Shown in pieces: positions 49,695 through 60,309 of a stretch of 64,000 nucleotides of DNA; the stretch's first letter is position 1; every line of letters begins with the position of its first letter. The DNA lies in NCBI GenBank assembly GCA_003439945.1, contig QVRM01006592.1, positions 116,495 to 180,494 of the forward strand, in the 5' to 3' direction. The translations under genes were made by a program, and so were the position numbers. Origin of the DNA: Dermanyssus gallinae (lineage: Eukaryota > Arthropoda > Arachnida > Mesostigmata > Dermanyssidae). The notes beneath the pieces are model-generated. The model was not told the DNA's origin and made no database searches. It saw nothing but the letters and a program-made list of their open reading frames with translations.

Positions 49695-51370
49695 TAAAGC
49701 TAAAAAACAAGACCGCGGGCTGGGGGAGGGGCACGATAAAGGTAAGAGAGAGGAGGCGGAAAGAGAAAGAGAGAGAGAGCATTTGGTAGCTGCGCGTATG
49801 AGCACGTGCGTGCAAAGGGCCGGGCGTGCGTATCTGCTAGGCAGGACTTATTCGCAATCGATGCGTGAATAAATTGCCCAATTCATGGCCTGCTACTGCT
49901 GCTGCGGTCGGTCGGTCCGTCGGTTGGTTGGTTGCCTTGCATTTGCGTTGTGGATGCTAGCGCCAGGGTAGTGGCGTTAGTAGTGGCGGCGGCGGCGGTG
50001 GTTCGAAATTCGTCTCTCGTTTTCAACATGAACGCGGCGACGACGACGGTGGCAACGGCCATGCGGGGTTTACCCCCTTGCAGCTGGCGTGGCTGGTGTT
50101 GCCACTGAGTGGCTTACCTTGGTCGGCGGCGGCTCCTGCCGGCAACCGCTGACATCGCTTCGCCACAACAGAAGCTAGTGCAGCCACAACGAGGAGCAAT
50201 AGGAAAGCTGTGTGTAACCCTCTGTTTGGGGTGGGGTGGGGTAAGGGGTAGGTGATATGGGATGGGGTGGGGGGGTTGGGGGCTGCAGTGGGAGAACGCG
50301 TAGGAGGAACGGCTGTGGTGGTGATGGTGGGCCTTTCTGCTCGAAAAACCGAAGAAAAAGCAACGGAATAAGAGCTTGAACTCGGCCATTGGGTAGAAAG
50401 GAGCCGTCCATAGCTTTAGCTGTCCTCGTCGTCGTCATCGCCGTTGTCGTTGGACTCGACAACAACCACAACAACAACAACAACAATAACAACAACAACG
50501 ATGACGACGACGCCTTTTTCAACCTGTAAGCATGCGCTGCCAGTCGCACCCACATACCCCACATAAGGTAATGGCCTGTGTACGTACGAGATCCCACCAG
50601 CTCGTACGCATTTGCCGCCATCGCCGCCACCGCCGCTAAGGGCGGCACTCCTGGCTCGGCCACACACGGCCAAGCGCTGAAGGCAGGCGTCATTTGCCGC
50701 CACCAGTGCCACCACCATCGCTACCGCCAGTGAGTGGGCTGCCAAGTGCCGAAAAGGCAACGTTGAGCGGAACTGAGAACGGCTCATTCTTTGCTGTTTC
50801 GTTTTCTCTCGTGTTGTCGTAATTTCATCTACTCGACAGCGCAGCATAGCGGCAAGACAAAGAGGCACCACGGAGACGTAGACGAAGAAGAAGAAGAAAA
50901 AGTACAATACAAAGAAGATGGGGCTAGTAACGCAGGGGCTAGGCCACCTAGGCTAGGCCATCAGGACAACAAAGCCAAATAAACGTTGCCACACACTACG
51001 TAGTATAGAACAATATCTCCTAACCATTTAGGGCTATGCAGTTTTTCCGTTGAAAAAAGTCAGTCCTGAAAAGCGGCGATAATGATGATGATGATATGAG
51101 ACCTATACTACTCTCCTAACTAAACAGAATCCTCTTCTCCGTGATGATGTTCAGGCTAGAATGAAATAAATATTCACACATTTGTATTTGTTGCAGGTGC
51201 AGCTATTCGTGTGCGTGTTGTTTGTTCTTTCTGTGCTGGTTTAGATACTGGTTCGGTAAACAATATTTGCGCTTAGCACAGTCACTATAAAAACTCTTGA
51301 TTCAAAGCTAACTGTGCCAACATTTTAGCTCATAACTGTCACTGAAATCGAATGTATAATCGCGCGTAAC
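48071..51370. other. Unique sequence, hairpin and GA/CAA runs
   Basis: No gene recognised. It holds the 24-bp-arm hairpin at 48722-48789 (separate entry), a GA run at about 49662-49692, G tracts near 49438-49455 and 50267-50280, a TGGGG-rich stretch at about 50225-50280, and a CAA run at about 50460-50500. Confidence 0.45.
48722..48789. repeat. Inverted repeat with 24-bp arms
   Basis: CTACAAAAAAGTCTTTTCGG plus TTTT (48722-48745) pairs with the reverse complement at 48766-48789 with one mismatch, around a 20-nt loop. It would form a strong hairpin in RNA or single-stranded DNA. No direct repeats were noticed at its edges, so it is not shown to be a mobile element. Confidence 0.9.

Positions 51371-51372
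<2 letters not shown>

Positions 51373-51417
<45 letters not shown>
51373..51417. repeat. (TA)n microsatellite
   Basis: A perfect TA run of about 45 bp. Confidence 0.96.
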
Positions 51418-51421
<4 letters not shown>

Positions 51422-51514
51422 TAAAATATCTCTAAATACAGGAGGCGAGTCCTAGCTTGCTCTCCGTTGGGCTCTCAGTTGGGCGTTTGTCGTACTGGGC
51501 TTCGATGCACGCCG

Positions 51515-51518
<4 letters not shown>

Positions 51519-51550
<32 letters not shown>
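51519..51550. repeat. (TA)n microsatellite
   Basis: A perfect TA run of about 32 bp followed by CATACAT; a further TA array lies at about 51829-51852. Confidence 0.95.
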
Positions 51551-51554
<4 letters not shown>

Positions 51555-52234
51555 CATCCTATGACCACCGGGACGCGAATGCCAGGCAGCACATTGCCCG
51601 CAAAGATCGTACACCTCTCCCGTCTCGCCAAGTACACCAAACCAACGGTCTAGCGCACTCAGCCAAAGGATTCCCTCAGCGGTCATAAATTAGAATGGCC
51701 GACGGTACAATGATAATACCGTAATAGCGAGCACCGTTGCTAGCTTCGCATTCTCTACAGGACAGTCAGGGTCCTGGCATTTTTTCCCTCAATCTTCTCC
51801 TCCTCCTATTTTTCATATAAGTACTATGTATATATATATATATATATATATACACTTACACGCCAACATTTACATACAGACACGTTTTAGCGATGGGATC
51901 CGTGCGGGTCGAACGAGTATCTCGTAGACGCAAAGAGCGAGCAAACACTCCTCGGGCCATATCCTGGACGTAGATTAATGCTGTGCGACAACCGGCCTGG
52001 CTATTTATTTCACCGGCTGAGCGCCCTCTCAAAATGTCCCCTATATGTGCACACTGCTAATATAAGCACACGTGTGCATATACATGCATACGCTACTCTA
52101 TCGTGGAAGTAGATATACATATATGCAATAAAAACACGTACGAAGTGGAGGAAATGTTTAGCTCTGGCACAATGTGTCGCGGGGGCTAGATTCAGGCGTA
52201 CTCTTTTTAGGCGATCTTTCGTTAGACTTGCAGC

Positions 52235-52244
52235 ATTGTGTTAA

Positions 52245-52311
<67 letters not shown>

Positions 52312-52316
52312 GTTAA

Positions 52317-52354
<38 letters not shown>
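52235..52354. repeat. Two TA arrays, each preceded by the same 16-bp palindrome-like motif
   Basis: ATTGTGTTAAAACAAT occurs at 52235-52250 and 52307-52322, each immediately followed by a TA array (to about 52306 and 52354). The motif has 5-bp inverted arms (ATTGT/ACAAT). The arrangement is a tandem duplication of motif plus array. Confidence 0.95.
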
Positions 52355-52357
<3 letters not shown>

Positions 52358-53898
52358 TATTTTAGTATCCTCTCTTTATGCATAACTGTCAAGACATGTG
52401 TGCACATTGAAGTGAACCGCGCTCCGAACTGTACTAAAACATATAGCGTAACTACACCTATCTGCACCACACTTGCATCGATGCTCTTTGTCATTGTAGT
52501 GTCACTGATGATGTTGCTGCTCTTCCGGGTACTACCACTGCACTGCCACTACTGGTATACTGCGCGTGCCCACGCGCACACGCATGTCTATGCGTGATGT
52601 AGTCAGAGATCTAGCGGGATGGTTGCAAAGGTCTTCTTATAAGACAGAACTCCCTCGGAAAACTCAATCGAAATCACACGCCTACTCCTCTCTCTCTCTC
52701 TCTCACACCCACACACAAGGACAAACTCGGACACTACAGAATAGACAAAGAGACAGGTATTTGGACAGAACCAATGGAATTTCCTGTCAGTCAGTCAGCA
52801 GAGCCTGAGCCCGGCCTCATGTTATGGCCTTGCGAGAAGAGGGTCCAGACGAGAAAAGGTGACGAGGAGGCGCGGGAGCAAAGAAGTGTGGTGAGCGGTG
52901 ATGGTGGTGGTGATGCGACGAGGATCTAGAGGTCCAACGAAGCGACGACGGCGGCGGGCGGCGGCCGCAGCAGCAGCAGCGGTCGCGGAGGCCACCAACG
53001 TCGGTGGTGATGGCGGTGGCGGTGGTGGCGGCAGCGAAGTGCGAAGACACGACAGACACGAAGAGTGATGACTCGCCGTGAGCCTGCATAAACAGAGGAG
53101 TGCAGTCGTGCAGCCCCCTGCGCCCATCGTAACTCCCTTCTCTGCTCGCGTTCGGAGTTGACACTTTGGTTCCTCTTCGCCTGCCTTCGAGGGGGGGGTT
53201 ATACATACGCATATCCGGGGGCATGCTAGATGCATGCCTTCCTGCCTGCCTGCCTGTCTGCCAGCCAGCCAACCAACCAACCAACCCAGTTGTCTGGACA
53301 CAACGCGGCAGCGGCGGTGCAACGACGCCCGGTGGGGGACGGCTGCCTAATAGAAGATCTGGACACTCCCCCTTTCTTCTCTCCCCCACCTCCTGCCCCA
53401 CTCCCTGCCTGTTTTCTTTTTCCTGATCCTGATGGCCGGATCGTCCGGAACGTCCCAGTCAGGCGGCGTCCCGTGTCGTGGCGTGCCGTCGTTCTTCATT
53501 GCAGCCTTCTGCTTGCTTGCTTCTCGCACACGACAGTGATGATAGGGAAGGATACTTTAGCCCCCCCCCCCGAACTACTAGCAACTCGTCTCGTCGGTGG
53601 GGCACATGCAAGACCCACCAACCAGCCAACCCACGAAACAGCCGACCGACCGTCCGGCCGACTGTGAACCCCGGCGTGCCGCTCGCCAAGAGTTCTTTGC
53701 TATCTTCTCTGCTGGTTGACAGCTGATGATGGTGCAGTACTAGAGAGCAGAGGGGGGGGGGGGAAACTACTATGAAGCTACCCTACTAGTGGGTTGGTTG
53801 CATGAAACGGATAGCAGAAGAAGAAGAAACCTCGTTGCGCGTGGCGGCTGTAGTAATAACGGTAAAAGTAGTAGTTGGTGTTGCTGTAGTAACAGTAC

Positions 53899-53901
<3 letters not shown>
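52355..53901. other. Unique sequence
   Basis: No gene recognised. It contains a CT run near 52690-52703, GGT/GCG-rich DNA at about 52890-53030, a CTGC-type run near 53238-53262, a C10 tract near 53562-53571 and a G tract at about 53751-53763. Confidence 0.45.

Positions 53902-53959
<58 letters not shown>
53902..53959. repeat. (TA)n microsatellite
   Basis: A perfect TA run of about 58 bp. Confidence 0.96.
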
Positions 53960-53962
<3 letters not shown>

Positions 53963-54472
53963 GCTATCTGTATTTAAAAGACACCGAAGCAGCACTTGCC
54001 TAAATATTGAGTATTACTTCTAGATAGGGTAGATGCCAAGAAAAATGTTCTTTGTGTAACCCTGTATATAATGCAAACAAGGATATGTTTGCCATTCAGT
54101 CGATAAGTCAGTGACACTTGCACGGCAAGTGTGTAGTCGTTCGCGGACCTTCTCAGGACCTTGTATATTGCTCCTGGGTCGGCTAACTCTTTCTCTCTCT
54201 ATTACTGAGTGTCTCTTCCGAGCGACAAGGGCACAACAAACTTACTGCTGCCACCGTCGCTTAGAAGTAACCATGTGTAATAGCACCCAGAGCAAAACTC
54301 GCCCAAGTGCGCGGGTCGGTGCAATGTTTTCCTCAGAATGGCTTACGAAACAAAAGACAAATGCTAACAAGCGCACGCAGCAAACACCTGGCCTGTATGC
54401 TGCCTTTATCAAGGCGGGATGTATGCCTTGAGATGAGCTTGGTTTTCTAGTGGGCTGCCAAAGTACCCAAAC

Positions 54473-54751
54473 TCACTTGTCGCCGAGGGTGACGTACTTC
54501 AAATCCCTAATATTCCCACCCACAATGATCGATTGCGTCTGAGAAATCCTACCCACAAGTATCGATTGGGTCTGAGAAAAGCTTAAGGCCATTGCTCTGG
54601 CCATACAATACAGTACAAAGTCTCCTAAATCTTTACTCTCCTCTAAATCTTTGTATATTGACACTTCAAGTATACTATGGCCGTTCATAAAATATGAGGT
54701 GTCGTCCTTGACTGTTTTCAGCTCGGCACATTTAGAAATAGATATTTCCAT
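54473..54751 (-). CDS. Coding-like fragment with an internal 33-bp duplication (tentative)
   Basis: A 92-codon minus-strand frame with varied codons, starting at an ATG in a repeat-containing area. It reads MEISISKCAELKTVKDDTSY and continues through EVSIYKDLEESKDLGDFVLY and ARAMALSFSQTQSI to GGNIRDLKYVTLGDK. A 33-bp unit (54518-54550 and 54551-54583) is tandemly duplicated exactly in frame, adding 11 residues (SQTQSILVGRI then SQTQSIIVGGN). The region (I/V)ARxxAL...VGxxxR is faintly like the C-terminal part of eukaryotic type II pantothenate kinases. I do not consider that established. It may be an exon, a pseudogene fragment or chance. Confidence 0.2.
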   Translation of the reverse strand: MEISISKCAELKTVKDDTSYFMNGHSILEVSIYKDLEESKDLGDFVLYCMARAMALSFSQTQSILVGRISQTQSIIVGGNIRDLKYVTLGDK

Positions 54752-54866
54752 TATATTATAGATTTATATTAGCAGTGGATATTTCTATTCTATTCATATT
54801 AGAAGTGGATATTTCCATTCTATTCACATTAGCAGTGGATCTTTCCATTCTATTCCATATTAAGCA
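54738..54866. repeat. 30-bp minisatellite, about 4 copies
   Basis: The unit ATTAGCAGTGGATATTTCTA plus TTCTATTCAT starts at about 54768, 54798 and 54828 (ATTAGMAGTGGAT), with a degenerate copy before it. The period is divisible by three, so the minus-strand frame through it repeats a 10-residue unit (NRMEISTANM). Confidence 0.92.
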
Positions 54867-54869
54867 TTG

Positions 54870-56615
54870 ATTCTTTGTTTCTACAACCATCGCGGTTACT
54901 TTGCTACAATAACGGTTACAGCAGTGTTTATTTAATACTACCGCTATTACTACTACGGACACTAGACTTACAAGCGTCCGCGTAACCTAGCTATCTCGGG
55001 GCCAAGGAGGTGAGCGACGTTTTCCCTAGTTCGAGAGCTCTGGAGCTCGCAAGAAGATGCACAAACGGAGGGCCAGGGTATGCCGAACTGATGCAGTTAC
55101 AGACGCAGAGGGAAGAGCGGTGCTAGGAGAATAATAGGAGGGCCTAGATGCGTTGTTGTCTAGTTGGGAGTCGACCAGGTTTCGTTGGGGTGGCTTGCTT
55201 AACGTCGACGACGGTGACGATCTAATACAATTTAGAGCTGTATGGCCCAGTCAGTAGCTGTCAATCAATTGTCCGTTCCCCACTGGCGAATATGCTAGTC
55301 GGCCCTGCCCTCCTCGGTGGGCACATGGCAGAAGGGAACTGCGACAGACACGTCGGAGCCCGGTGTCGTCAAAGGCGTGCCAAGGTGTGTAGTGCTAGAT
55401 AGAGAAAGGGTTTGTAGCAACAGAAGGCAACAACCGAGGCCGCAGCAACAATCTCAGTCGGTGTCGAGGAGTAGTAGTTGATCGAGAGACCTCTGGCCTC
55501 GCTGACTGTCGGCCATCTGTATATGGAGGTCAGGATTGCCCTGATAATCCCGACAGAAGCACCAGGACGACGACGACGCGCCTCCCTGGGCATTGCATAC
55601 GTCAGCGCCGCTTACACCTCTTTGGACACGAAGCTTAGTTAGTGTGGAGAGAGAGCTTGCCTGGCGACCCGCTTAAATGCGATACGTATAGAGCTGAATC
55701 GCGAGAGCATCACAAAGACTGCTGCACACGTCGCAGCACGACAGGAGGAACTGGGATAAACGTGAGTAAGCGTGACTGAGAACGAGCAAACCAGATGTAT
55801 GTGCATCCATTCAAAGTACAGATGGGGGCTTACTAAACCCCGCGATAAATGTTCATATACTAGACCCAATATGCTATATGTCTACATGTCGTGCCGCCAT
55901 CGCTACTACGGCTGCACACCTATGCACACGTTTGCGCATATGGACTGTCGCGTATTCTCTTCGCGCATGCACATGTGCATGCAATCATACGGAAAAACAG
56001 AACACAGAATGCGCGATGCATTGCTGGTGAATGAAAGTAGACAACGCACTTTTCTAATTGCCCTTACTGGTTTCTCTGCTAGGCAGGCCATTGCCACCTG
56101 CCTGATGCAATAACCCTAACACACGAGCAAACTTCCAGTGAAACTGAGCGTTCGCAACAGATTGAACATGCCATTCAGTAAACACTTCCTGTGTGTACTA
56201 AAGCTATTGCGGCTACAAACAAGGAAAAAGCCCCAAGAAGTATACGCCACTCTTTTAAAGTTAGACATCGAGGCTTTACCTACGGAGTTCGAAATGCACG
56301 GGAACTTGAGAAGATAAACTGATGAACTTTTATCGGAGCTGGCAAGAATAATATTGAGGGAGAACGTGGAACGCTAGAGGACCAGTTTCTGTAACATCTA
56401 TCTTTAGACTCCCAACAAGAAAGCGACACAGCGATTATGACTTAAGCGGAAGGCAAACATTAACGAGCGTTTGTAGAGAGTGCTTAGAGTATAAATAATT
56501 ATTCTTCATTTTTCAGTAGAAATTTCCGTGCTTTCAGTAACTGCCCAAATGTATATATATTCACACTACAGGCTCTAACATCAGCAATCGCGGCACGACA
56601 CAGCACATGGTATGC

Positions 56616-56646
<31 letters not shown>

Positions 56647-59600
56647 TGAACACTTTGAAGTTTAGTTATAATCGACAATAAATGGACTTTGTTCTATAGT
56701 TTCAAAAATAGAGGCAGCATGGACATAAAACGCTCAACCCGTGATTAAACCCGCGCGCAATGCCAAAAACTTGGGTCAACAAGGGCCTGTCCTGAACAAA
56801 TCCTTCCTAACCATCGGTCGCACTAGCATACTGTGTGTATATTCAAACTCCAGCAGCGCACAAATACATGCTACAGATAAAAACAGTAGCAGTACTAGGC
56901 AGTAAAAGCGGTGTTGCGTAGCTGGCTAGAGCTCGACTGGCTCGTATGTACAGCTCGGCCAAAGTGAATTAGCTTGTCAAACCTCAAATCGGCCCGAGAA
57001 AATAGAAAAGAATAGATTCAGAAGACAAGTGCAAATGAAGCCTATTCAAGACTTCTCGAGGTAAGAAAAAGATCGAGGCCACGCTAAACCAAGCGAAGAC
57101 GACGTTGGAGACCGGAGGTGTTATCGTGCCGCTCCCAGAGGTTAGTTTCAAGTCTTTCAAGGCGCTAAATAATCCGTTTTGTATGAATGAGAGGACTCAG
57201 CCCGAGGCTGACGCAAAGGCTGACCCAGATACCCCATGTCTCATCCCCGTCTGTCCGCTTGTTTTTCTGCCCGTCGGTCCTGGTGGAGGGTGCCGGCCCT
57301 GCGTAGGCCACATAGCAGCTACGTCTGACGGAGAACGTCAGCAGGACAATCCTGCCACCGAAAAATTAGCTCAAAACCAAGATAATAACAACAGGCGGAT
57401 GCGGACTGATGAGGCAAGCGAAGAGACACAGAGGAAGGCTCGCGACGGGACGGCGATAATCCGCCAGGCGTTAAGAAAGTACAGAAAAACGGTGGGGTGG
57501 GGGGAGCTTTAAGACGGCAAACGACGTAGCTGGGCCGAGCGGCAACGGGGATATTCTTCCGTCCGTCCGCCGGAGACCGCCGCAAGTTCTTGCGGCGTAA
57601 AGCGACAAAGCCTACGAACAACAAGGCGTGAAGGTTTTGGTCGAGCTTTCAAAGAAGGCGGCGTTTCCATTGCCCAAGCCAGTCTCCAACCCTACCCTTC
57701 CGAGCTTTGCCCCGCCGGACCGCTTCAATCCCAAAGACACGAACGAATCGCCGTCTGATAACATCCTCGCCCCAAGCAGCAGCAGCAGCAACAGCACAGC
57801 TAGCATCGTCGTCACCGCCGGCAGCGTTTCTTATTGGCTGTTTATCTTACTCCCTCTCTCTCTACTACTCTACCTCTCCCTATCTCTCTCTCTCTCTCTA
57901 TCTTGCTATCTCAGTATTTCCTATACGTTATCTTTTCTCTTCATTCTGTGTTCTTCTTCGCTGTCTACCCCCCCCCCCCCCCCCGCAATCCTACCCCTTG
58001 ACGCCTTTCTCCGTCCGTCGCCGCCATTGCCCACGGACACGGCCAGTTTGAAGAAAGGCTCAAGCCTGTGGGCCATTTAGCAGCGGCATTGCCACCGTCA
58101 TCATCCTTCTGACAGACAGAGACAACCCGACCGACCGACCGTCCGTCCGACACAAAGACATGCAGACACGCTAGAGGCAGACCGTAGTAGCCTGCGCGCA
58201 CTCTGCGCGTATCGCGTCTTACAGCACACCGAGCGCCTTCTTCAGAGCAACGCGTAGCGACAGTCAAAACTCTAGCCGAGCTGGTCTCGGCTGCCGCCGC
58301 CACCGACAACGACGACGACGAGCGAACCAACGGGCTAAGCAAGCAGGGGGGCAAAGATCTGAGGGGCCAAGGCTGAGGGGGCTCGCAGGCCTCTCCAGGC
58401 GGCAGGCAAAGAAAGAAAGAAAGACAGACAGACAGACAGAAAGGAGGAAGAGCAGGAAAGAAAAACAGGAAAGACAGAATGGAAGAAAAGGAAAACGGCC
58501 TTTTGTACTACTACTCTTTTTGAGGAGGGCCCGCGGGCCAGCTCGCCTGCCTCCACGGCTGCTACCACGACCATCATCATCATCAGCAGCAGCAGCATCA
58601 TCAGCAGCACCACCACCACACGATCTGAGCTCAATGCAGCATCGGCAGCTCCGGCCAGCGGCGATAAGACGCGCCGCTCGTTGTTGGCCGGGGGGCTGTC
58701 GCTGTCGTCGTCGTCGTCATCGTTGTGGCAGCTCGGTTTGGCGAGGCTCGGTCGGCTTCTAACGCGTGAGCGCCGCCTTGCCACTTCACAATCTTGCCAA
58801 GACACCGACCGCCAAGACGAGAAGAGGGCGAGACGAGACGAGCAAAAGAAATCGCAGTTGTTGTTTTGATGGCCCGACGACCAGCAGTAGTAGCCGTCGT
58901 AGTAGTAGTAGTAGTAGTAGTATTGGTCGTAAGCGTAGTAGCAGCAGCAGCAGCAGTAGCAAAAACCGCAACAATGGTGTTGTAGCACGGTGGCATCATC
59001 AGCCAAGCGCAGCACAGCACCAGCACAAAGATGCACGCCACCACGATGAAGGGTGCTGGCTGGCTGGTCAGAACAAACGCAGACTGAAGCGCGCCAGCTA
59101 GGGCTGCACGCTGGCGTTGAGTCTCTTCACACCCCCCCCCTCCGGGCTGGCTGTACGAACAACACCACACCGAGGTGCATTGTTGTTGTTGTTGTTGGAA
59201 GAAAGAATGGAAGACAAAAATAATGAAACGGAAATAAGAGAAGAGAGAAGAATATTTAGAGCGGGACAACCTGGGGGCGGGGCGTCGAGGGGGAGGAAGA
59301 TATATATATATATCTATATATATGTATATATATATTTATACATATATAGAGAGGAAGAGAGAGAGAGGAAGGGAAAGAGGGGGCGGATGGCGAACACAAG
59401 TGGATATGACACCGCGAGATAGTGGACCTCTTTTACATTGAACGCTATGCGCTGGCCTCTCCAAACTGCCGATGACCGGAGGAGGGTCTTAGCAGTGAGA
59501 GCCACAGCGACATTAATCGTACATGCTCACCATTATTATCATCATAATCATCAACCTCATCACCCTCACCGTCAACCATAACATCATTTTCAGCATCAAA

Positions 59601-60146
59601 CTCATTGTAATCGTCATCATCGCCGCAGCCACTCGCTGTTTGCAAGCGAGCAAACACCATGTTTAGAGAAGAAATTCATTCATTCAGCTAGCCAATTGGA
59701 CAATCGCTCGTTGGCGCTCAAGCTGTATTTTCACGTCTCGATCCACTAATGCTCGTTACGACCCACATCACACCCTACGGCGAGAGTGATAAGCCGGAAT
59801 AGGCTGAGAGACCGAGAGTATATATCTATATATACATGTATGCATATATATATATATATATATATCGCTTGTATAAAAAAGTTTGTATATTTGCAAATGG
59901 CGTGGGTAAGCGTAAGTCTTGAACAGCTTGAACAAACGTAATAGGTTGAGTAGCGGAATGCCTCCTGAGTTGGCTTTGTATAGCTATATTTACTCTGACC
60001 ATTTTGCAAATAATGTGCTCTGATAAGCCAGCGTCCGCTTTTAGCTGCAATGCGATAAAAACTAAAATAAAGCAAGATCTGGCGCGGTACGATGACGTAG
60101 CAACCACCCAAGCAGAGTTATATATATATATACTGTCTATCTTAAT
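54870..60146. other. Sequence with scattered arrays, no recognised gene
   Basis: It contains a TA array at 56621-56646, a CT tract at about 57880-57900, a C tract at about 57967-57983 and CAGA/GACC tetranucleotide runs at about 58410-58440 and 58120-58150. CAT/CAG runs lie at about 58574-58605, GTA runs at about 58897-58922, a TTG run near 59178-59197, and TA arrays at about 59300-59345 and 59819-59866. Open frames at 57105-57512 and 57628-57830 (plus) are not simple-repeat derived but have no motif that I recognise. A broken coding-like stretch lies at about 56137-56400. Confidence 0.45.
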
Positions 60147-60309
60147 TTAACTATTTTAAAAAATAATGACAGCCTGCCCAAAAAGCAATATGTATATATA
60201 TATTGCTACTAACATAGAAAACTGTGCTGTGTTTCATATATATATATATATATATATATAGATATATATTGTTTTTGGGCAGGCTGTCATTATTTTTTAA
60301 GATAGTTTA
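60147..60309. mobile_element. Fold-back (MITE-like) element with about 43-bp inverted repeats
   Basis: The left arm (about 60147-60190) reads TTAACTATTTTAAAAAATAA then TGACAGCCTGCCCAAAAAGC. The right arm (about 60268-60309) is its reverse complement with only a few differences. The 77-bp interior is TA-rich and contains two TA arrays (about 60189-60203 and 60236-60270). The size (about 163 bp), long terminal inverted repeats and lack of coding capacity fit a miniature inverted-repeat or fold-back element. No clear target-site duplication could be fixed, because AT-rich DNA surrounds it. Confidence 0.8.

Noticed and set aside
50175..50907. Overlapping minus-strand frames of 160-170 codons
   Set aside because: They share the same GC-rich DNA in different phases, include CAA-array and G-rich tracts, and have no motif; typical of chance frames in GC-rich sequence.
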